DNA of 64,000 nucleotides from Vibrio sp. 99-70-13A1 (GTDB taxonomy: Bacteria > Pseudomonadota > Gammaproteobacteria > Enterobacterales > Vibrionaceae). This document shows, one piece after another, positions 58,860-64,000 of this stretch. A program made the translations under genes and the position numbers. The stretch covers positions 1-64,000 of the forward strand of contig NZ_VTXD01000007.1 in NCBI RefSeq assembly GCF_013114625.1. The letters are read 5' to 3'. The notes beneath the pieces were generated by a model. The model was not told where the DNA came from, made no database searches, and worked only from the letters and a program-made list of their open reading frames with translations. How positions within the stretch are numbered: the stretch's first letter is position 1; every line of letters starts with the position of its first letter.

Positions 58860-59996
58860 ATGCAATTACCGAGTTTTCTTGAGGTCTATAAAGGCCTGAT
58901 TTCCACCGACTCCATTAGCTCGACCGATCCAAGCTGGGATCATGGCAACGAAAAAGTGATCGAAAAAATGGCTCAATGGTTTAAAGATGTAGGCTTTAGC
59001 GTTGAGGTAATAGAGGTCGAACCCGGCAAGCATAATATGGTCGCAAAGATGGGTTCTGGCGAAGGAGGCTTATTGCTTGCAGGGCACAGCGACACGGTGC
59101 CGTTTGATGAAGGACGTTGGAACTTCGACCCTCATGCACTGACAGAGCACAACAATCGCTTCTACGGATTAGGCACAGCCGATATGAAAGGCTTTTTCGC
59201 TTTCATCTATGAAGCGGTAAAGAAAATGGATTGGAGCAACCAAACCAAACCACTTTATGTTTTAGCTACGTGTGATGAAGAAACTACCATGCTGGGCGCT
59301 CGACATTTTACTGAAAGTGCTCCTTTTAAACCGGATTACTGCATCATTGGTGAGCCAACAAGCCTAGTGCCAATCCGTGGGCATAAAGGTCATGTTGCCA
59401 ATGCTGTGCGAGTAACCGGTAAATCAGGTCACTCTTCAGATCCAGCTTTAGGCGTAAACGCCATCGAAATCATGCATGAAGTGTTATTTGCTTTAATGCA
59501 GCTGCGTGACAAATTAGTCAAAGAATACCATCACCCAGGTTTTGCTATTCCAAGCCCTACCCTAAACCTTGGTCATATTCATGGTGGCGACAGCGCGAAT
59601 CGCATCTGTGGCTGTTGTGAACTGCATTATGATGTTCGTCCTTTGCCGGGGATAAGCTTAGATGGCTTAGACAACATGCTGCGAGGCGCACTTAAAGAAG
59701 TAGAAGCTAAATGGCCAGGGCGAATTGAAATCACTCCATTACATGAACCTATTCCAGGATACGAATGCCAACACGACCACCCATTTATTGGTGGCATGGA
59801 GTCAGTTTGTGGTACAGCCTCTGAAACCGTTAATTACTGTACTGAAGCCCCCTTCCTTCAGGAACTCTGCCCAACACTAGTGTTAGGACCAGGTTCAATT
59901 GATCAGGCTCATCAACCTGATGAATTCTTAAGTTTTGACTTCATCGACCCAACTATTGATGTTCTGAGTAAATCGATACGTAAATATTGTTTCTAG
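58860..59996 (+). CDS. argE: Acetylornithine deacetylase
   Basis: A 378-residue zinc peptidase-fold enzyme that removes acetate from acetylornithine. Metal ligands in [12 protein letters not shown] (His about 79) and [10 protein letters not shown] (Asp about 112), catalytic Glu in [11 protein letters not shown], further ligands in GEPTSL and the C-terminal [13 protein letters not shown] region. Presence alongside an ArgH(A) fusion means acetylation is not recycled by ArgJ here. Divergent from argC. Confidence 0.96.
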   Translation: MQLPSFLEVYKGLISTDSISSTDPSWDHGNEKVIEKMAQWFKDVGFSVEVIEVEPGKHNMVAKMGSGEGGLLLAGHSDTVPFDEGRWNFDPHALTEHNNRFYGLGTADMKGFFAFIYEAVKKMDWSNQTKPLYVLATCDEETTMLGARHFTESAPFKPDYCIIGEPTSLVPIRGHKGHVANAVRVTGKSGHSSDPALGVNAIEIMHEVLFALMQLRDKLVKEYHHPGFAIPSPTLNLGHIHGGDSANRICGCCELHYDVRPLPGISLDGLDNMLRGALKEVEAKWPGRIEITPLHEPIPGYECQHDHPFIGGMESVCGTASETVNYCTEAPFLQELCPTLVLGPGSIDQAHQPDEFLSFDFIDPTIDVLSKSIRKYCF

Positions 59997-60275
59997 TTAT
60001 TACCAGTTTCTAAGTTAAGAACAAAAATGGATATCACTCGCATAAAAACGATCGATAAATAGGTCGCTTTTATGCTGTTTTTTCCTTACCTACATAGAAG
60101 TTGTAATTAAATTTCAATTTATTCCTACATCAAAACAAATTTATCACTTCTTCATTTTCCAAAACCAATAATTGCAAACTTAGAATGCTTTATTTGACTA
60201 GATACAGCACTTTTCGCTAGATTGTGTACTTAGCAAGGAACAATGGATGTAATTTTTTTACGAGGCAGGATGACA

Positions 60276-62906
60276 ATGAACGAGAAATACGCCGCTCTCA
60301 AGAGTAACGTAAGCATGCTGGGACGCTTGCTCGGTAACACAATCCAAGACGCACATGGTGACGTAATCTTAGAGAAAGTGGAGACAATCCGTAAGCTTTC
60401 CAAGTCAGCCAGAGCAGGTAACCAAGCTGATCGTGACAGCCTGATTGAAGAAATAAAAAACCTTCCGAATGAACAGCTTACCCCTGTAGCTCGCGCATTT
60501 AACCAATTCTTAAATCTCACAAACATGGCAGAGCAGTACCATACTATTTCTCGCCATTGTGAAGAGCACGTTTGCGAACCAGACGCGCTACAATCTTTAT
60601 TTTCAAAGCTTAGCCAAAACAACATCAGTAAGCTGGATGCGGCACAAGCAGTACGCGATTTAAATATCGAACTCGTATTGACTGCGCACCCAACCGAAAT
60701 CACTCGTCGTACGATGATCAACAAACTCGTTAAAATTAACGAATGTTTATCGAAACTAGAGCTAAGTGACTTATCAAACAAAGAACGAGTTAAAACTGAA
60801 CGTCGTCTAGAGCAGTTAATTGCTCAAGGTTGGCACTCAGATGTGATTCGTCAACAACGCCCAACACCACTTGATGAAGCTAAATGGGGCTTTGCTGTTG
60901 TTGAGAACTCACTATGGGAAGCGGTACCTGATTTTCTACGTGACATGGATGAGCGCGTTAAAGGCTATTTCGGCGAAGGTCTACCTATTGACGCTCGCCC
61001 TGTGCACTTTTCCTCTTGGATGGGTGGTGACCGTGACGGAAACCCATTTGTCACTCATACGATTACTAAAGAAGTACTTCGCTTATCTCGCTGGAAAGCC
61101 GCGGATCTTTACTTAGGTGATATCAATGAATTGATCACTGAGTTATCAATGACGAAATGCAATGACGCCGTTCGTGCATTAGCTGGCGATGAGCATGAAG
61201 CTTACCGCGCTATTCTAAAAGGTCTACGCACACTTCTTGGTGATACGCTTGAAGTACTAGATGCTGAGATTCATGACGCTGACGTTCCTAAAAAGCCGAC
61301 ATTACAAAACATTGATCAGCTTTGGGTTCCTCTTCACGCCTGCTACCAATCCCTGCATGAGTGCGGCATGGGTGTTATCGCGGATGGTTCACTACTTGAT
61401 ACCCTACGTCGAATTAAAGCATTTGGAGTACATCTAGTTCGCTTAGATGTTCGTCAAGAAAGTACGCGTCACTCTGATGTTCTTTCTGAACTGACTCGTT
61501 ACCTTGGCATTGGTGATTATGACCAATGGAGTGAGCAAGACAAAATTGCTTTCTTAACCAATGAATTAAGTTCTAAACGCCCTCTTCTTCCACGAGAATG
61601 GGAACCATCAGAACAAGTTAAAGAGGTTTTAGACACCTGTAAGATTATTGCAGCTCAACCTCGTGAAGCTTTCGGTGCTTACGTTATTTCAATGGCTCGT
61701 ACTGCGTCGGATGTACTGGCGGTTCACCTACTTCTTCAAGAGTCTGGCTGCCCTTATCGCATGGATGTATGTCCGTTGTTTGAAACTTTAGATGACTTAA
61801 ATAACTCTGAAGCCGTTATCAAGCAACTAATGGGCATCGACTTATACCGAGGCTTTATCCAAAACCATCAAATGGTCATGATTGGTTACTCTGATTCTGC
61901 AAAAGACGCTGGTGTGATGTCTGCAGGCTGGGCTCAATATGACGCAATGGATAAGCTGGTTAAAGTCTGTGACGGCGAAGGCATTGAACTGACGTTATTC
62001 CACGGTCGTGGAGGAACAGTTGGTCGTGGTGGCGCTCCTGCGCATGCTGCCCTGCTTTCTCAGCCACCTCAAAGCTTAAAAGGTGGGTTACGCGTAACGG
62101 AACAAGGTGAAATGATCCGCTTTAAGCTGGGGTTACCTGAAGTAGCCGTTAACAGCTTTAATATATACGCTAGTGCTATTTTGGAAGCGAACCTTCTGCC
62201 GCCACCAGAGCCAAAACAAGAATGGCGCGATCTAATGAACGTGCTTTCTGAAGTGTCTTGTGAAGCTTACCGTAATGTTGTTCGTGGTGAAGAGAAGTTT
62301 GTTCCTTATTTCCGCCAAGCAACGCCTGAATTAGAGCTAGGCAAACTGCCTCTTGGTTCTCGACCAGCCAAACGTAACCCTAATGGTGGCGTTGAAAGCT
62401 TACGAGCGATCCCTTGGATATTCTCTTGGAGTCAAAACCGCTTAGTTTTACCCGCATGGCTAGGTGCTGGTGAAGCGATTCAGTATTCAATTGACCAAGG
62501 TCATCAAGCTCTTTTAGAAGAGATGTGTCGTGAATGGCCATTCTTTTCTACGCGTTTAGGTATGCTAGAAATGGTTTATTCTAAGTGTAATTTAGAGATT
62601 GCTAAGTACTACGATCAACGACTTGTTGATGAATCTCTACTTCCTCTTGGTGAATTACTTCGTGAGCAACTGCAAAAAGACATTAAAGCAGTGTTGAACG
62701 TAGAGAATAACGAAAACTTGATGCAAAGTGACCCATGGGGACTTGAATCAATACGCCTTCGTAATATCTACGTCGAGCCACTAAACATGCTCCAAGCTGA
62801 GCTGCTATACCGAACTAGAAAATGTGAAACTCCACCACCAGAGCTAGAAGAAGCCCTAATGGTGACGATTGCAGGTATTGCAGCGGGTATGCGAAACACT
62901 GGATAG
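60276..62906 (+). CDS. ppc: Phosphoenolpyruvate carboxylase
   Basis: An 876-residue anaplerotic enzyme making oxaloacetate from PEP and bicarbonate. Signature [11 protein letters not shown] (about 137-147, catalytic His), [16 protein letters not shown] and [14 protein letters not shown] (catalytic Arg/Lys loop), ending MRNTG. The ATG at 60276 ([11 protein letters not shown]) is the conserved start; in-frame ATGs at 60243 and 60270 lie upstream. Followed by a good terminator. Confidence 0.97.
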   Translation: MNEKYAALKSNVSMLGRLLGNTIQDAHGDVILEKVETIRKLSKSARAGNQADRDSLIEEIKNLPNEQLTPVARAFNQFLNLTNMAEQYHTISRHCEEHVCEPDALQSLFSKLSQNNISKLDAAQAVRDLNIELVLTAHPTEITRRTMINKLVKINECLSKLELSDLSNKERVKTERRLEQLIAQGWHSDVIRQQRPTPLDEAKWGFAVVENSLWEAVPDFLRDMDERVKGYFGEGLPIDARPVHFSSWMGGDRDGNPFVTHTITKEVLRLSRWKAADLYLGDINELITELSMTKCNDAVRALAGDEHEAYRAILKGLRTLLGDTLEVLDAEIHDADVPKKPTLQNIDQLWVPLHACYQSLHECGMGVIADGSLLDTLRRIKAFGVHLVRLDVRQESTRHSDVLSELTRYLGIGDYDQWSEQDKIAFLTNELSSKRPLLPREWEPSEQVKEVLDTCKIIAAQPREAFGAYVISMARTASDVLAVHLLLQESGCPYRMDVCPLFETLDDLNNSEAVIKQLMGIDLYRGFIQNHQMVMIGYSDSAKDAGVMSAGWAQYDAMDKLVKVCDGEGIELTLFHGRGGTVGRGGAPAHAALLSQPPQSLKGGLRVTEQGEMIRFKLGLPEVAVNSFNIYASAILEANLLPPPEPKQEWRDLMNVLSEVSCEAYRNVVRGEEKFVPYFRQATPELELGKLPLGSRPAKRNPNGGVESLRAIPWIFSWSQNRLVLPAWLGAGEAIQYSIDQGHQALLEEMCREWPFFSTRLGMLEMVYSKCNLEIAKYYDQRLVDESLLPLGELLREQLQKDIKAVLNVENNENLMQSDPWGLESIRLRNIYVEPLNMLQAELLYRTRKCETPPPELEEALMVTIAGIAAGMRNTG

Positions 62907-62932
62907 CCAGTGATTAACACTAAAAAAAAGAC

Positions 62933-62958
62933 AAAAGGTCGCCATGTGCGACCTTTTT
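62933..62958 (+). terminator. Rho-independent terminator of ppc
   Basis: AAAAGGTCGC and GCGACCTTTT form a 10-bp stem with a 5-base loop and more T downstream; 26 bases after the ppc stop. Confidence 0.9.
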
Positions 62959-63044
62959 ATTTTGCAAAATAACCACTATTGAGTTTTCTATCAGTTTTTT
63001 GGGTTATTCTGTCCATGTATTCCACTTTATGCTTATTATTTAGA

Positions 63045-63050
63045 TATAAT
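63045..63050 (+). promoter_or_regulatory. Candidate -10 (TATAAT) of aphA
   Basis: A perfect TATAAT about 210 bases before the aphA start, so transcripts would carry a long leader. The -35 region at 63022-63027 is poor, which fits a regulated promoter. Start site not provable from sequence. Confidence 0.45.
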
Positions 63051-63097
63051 ACCGCTCCGCTGTGAAAACACTCCTATCAAAATATTCCACAGCACTA

Positions 63098-63225
63098 GGT
63101 AAGGAAACTTACCACGCTAGGTGACAAACGGCTTTATAAGGTGACATAACCAACGAAACACGTTGGTGTTGCTTAAACATATACCAACATATCGTGCCAT
63201 TAGAAGCACACTTGATGTTTAAGCA
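63098..63225 (+). promoter_or_regulatory. Structured aphA 5' leader with a possible Qrr-pairing site
   Basis: Three clear hairpins in series: GGTAAG-GAAA-CTTACC (63098-63113, a GNRA loop), ACCAACG-AAACA-CGTTGGT (63149-63167), and an 11-bp long-range stem TGCTTAAACAT with ATGTTTAAGCA (63170-63180 and 63215-63225) ending about 36 bases before the start codon. Between them GCTAGGTGAC (63116-63125) is complementary to GTCACCTAGC, which I recall in the Vibrio Qrr sRNAs that activate aphA at low cell density. Structure is seen; Qrr pairing is inference from memory. Confidence 0.55.
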
Positions 63226-63261
63226 TTAGTTTACTGTTTATTGACCATTTGGATTAAAAAC

Positions 63262-63801
63262 ATGTCATTACCACACGTAATCTTAACTGTTTTAAGTACG
63301 CGCGATGCTACTGGTTACGATATAACAAAAGAGTTCTCATCAAGCATTGGTTACTTCTGGAAAGCAAGCCACCAGCAAGTTTATCGCGAGCTAAATAAAA
63401 TGGCTCAAAATGAGCAAGTAACTTGTGTACTTGAGCCTCAAGAAGGCAAGCCTGATCGTAAAGTTTATTCTATCACCGACGCCGGTCGTGGCGCCTTAGG
63501 TGAATGGTTTGAACAACCAACTGCGCACCCAACTGTACGTGATGAGTTCTCGGCTAAGCTAATGGCTTGTGCTGTTCAACCATCAGATGCATACCGTATT
63601 CAACTGACTGAACTTGTAGAAGAGTCTCGTAAGCTAGTTTCTCACTACAAAGAGATTGAAGCAGCATACTACGCGACACCAGCGACATTAGATAAGCAAG
63701 CTCGCCTAGAGCGCTTAACACTGCGTCGTAACCTACTTATCCGTGAAGCATGGATTGTGTGGGCTGACGAGGTTTTACTTGAACTAGGTGCAATGGCATA
63801 A
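63262..63801 (+). CDS. aphA: PadR-family regulator, AphA
   Basis: A 179-residue PadR-type winged-helix protein, matching Vibrio AphA from its start (MSLPHVILTVLSTRDATGY) through WKASHQQVYRELNKM, EPQEGKPDRKVYSIT and the tail ending ELGAMA. In V. cholerae AphA is the low-cell-density quorum-sensing regulator and virulence activator. ATG at 63262; an earlier in-frame start at 63241 lacks support. The pattern match to known AphA is strong enough to name. Confidence 0.95.
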   Translation: MSLPHVILTVLSTRDATGYDITKEFSSSIGYFWKASHQQVYRELNKMAQNEQVTCVLEPQEGKPDRKVYSITDAGRGALGEWFEQPTAHPTVRDEFSAKLMACAVQPSDAYRIQLTELVEESRKLVSHYKEIEAAYYATPATLDKQARLERLTLRRNLLIREAWIVWADEVLLELGAMA

Positions 63802-63904
63802 CGCCATTCCCTATTCTGACTGTATCGCTGTTATCTAAATAGCGACTGACTAAATAGTAACTGTTTAAAGAATAACTGTTTAAATAGCAACGGTCTAAAA
63901 AGAT

Positions 63905-63939
63905 AAAAGGCTTGAACTCTTAGAGTCCAAGCCTTTTTT
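63905..63939 (+). terminator. Rho-independent terminator of aphA
   Basis: AAAGGCTTG, inner ACTCT, loop, AGAGT and CAAGCCTTT form a long stem with one mismatch, followed by TTT. It lies about 105 bases after the aphA stop and close to the next, converging gene. Confidence 0.87.
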
Positions 63940-63957
63940 GTATCTGGTGAAACTGTA

Positions 63958-64000
63958 TTAAATAGCTGCCACTTGTGGTCGAACACCTAGTGTATGGCAC
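63958..64000 (-). CDS. Unidentified gene, C-terminal 13 residues (runs off the window)
   Basis: An open minus-strand frame enters from the right edge and ends CHTLGVRPQVAAI at a TAA (63958-63960), just beyond the aphA terminator. Converging gene placement and a terminator that could serve both support a real gene end. Too little sequence to name; serine acetyltransferase is a thought from Vibrio gene order, not evidence. Confidence 0.5.
   Translation of the reverse strand, partial: CHTLGVRPQVAAI

Noticed and set aside
60230..60781. 183-codon antisense frame inside ppc
   Set aside because: Overlaps the well-supported ppc and shows no family resemblance, signal or ribosome-binding site; a shadow of ppc codon use.

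Overview
This window looks like a stretch of the main chromosome of a Vibrio species. The evidence is the gene content and order: the str operon next to tusBCD/yheO, the kefGB-slyD-slyX block, a CRP gene, an ast arginine-catabolism cluster, an argH-GNAT fusion, and above all a close homologue of the Vibrio quorum-sensing regulator AphA next to ppc. Coding density is high. I see no rRNA, tRNA, CRISPR array, prophage, integron or insertion sequence. Species was not determined; a marine vibrio is an inference.

Layout. 1-5.4 kb: translation genes on the minus strand (yheO-tusDCB, then rpsL-rpsG-fusA-tuf) with a strong promoter and several structured spacers. 5.5-12.3 kb: fkpA, a WD40-repeat lipoprotein, slyX, an isoaspartyl peptidase behind a hexanucleotide repeat, slyD, yheV, kefB, kefG. 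12.5-18.4 kb: ABC-F ATPase (yheS), a TIGR02444 protein, yheT, yheU, prkB and crp on the plus strand. 18.5-24.4 kb: an arginine succinyltransferase-type cluster (astC-astA-astD plus a DUF1338 protein) and pabA. 24.6-33.5 kb: the main accessory-looking block, an outer-membrane porin followed by two very large ExeM/NucH-type surface nucleases with GlyGly-CTERM tails and a secreted endonuclease I. 33.8-45.9 kb: trpS, gph, rpe, dam, damX, aroB, aroK and the type IV pilus operon pilMNOPQ, with mrcA divergent. 48.8-53.2 kb: oxyR divergent from a peroxiredoxin-glutaredoxin fusion and a flavoprotein disulfide reductase, then a RidA protein and a small DUF3624 membrane protein. 53.3-60 kb: arginine biosynthesis, argE divergent from argC-argB-argG-argH(A). 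60.2-64 kb: ppc, aphA and the 3' tip of an unidentified gene.

How the genes work together. Arginine metabolism appears twice: synthesis at 53-60 kb and degradation at 18.5-23.4 kb. The nuclease/porin block would digest extracellular DNA and admit the products. Redox defence is clustered around oxyR.

Most of the window is conserved housekeeping. The observations most worth following are: the first ExeM-like protein (25643-29032) has lost at least two catalytic acidic residues while its neighbour keeps them; the structured aphA leader carries a 10-nt stretch complementary, from memory, to Qrr sRNAs; six copies of a 6-bp repeat lie just upstream of the isoaspartyl peptidase; competing RNA hairpins lie between rpsG and fusA; and the reductase beside the Prx-Grx gene ends in a Cys-rich tail.
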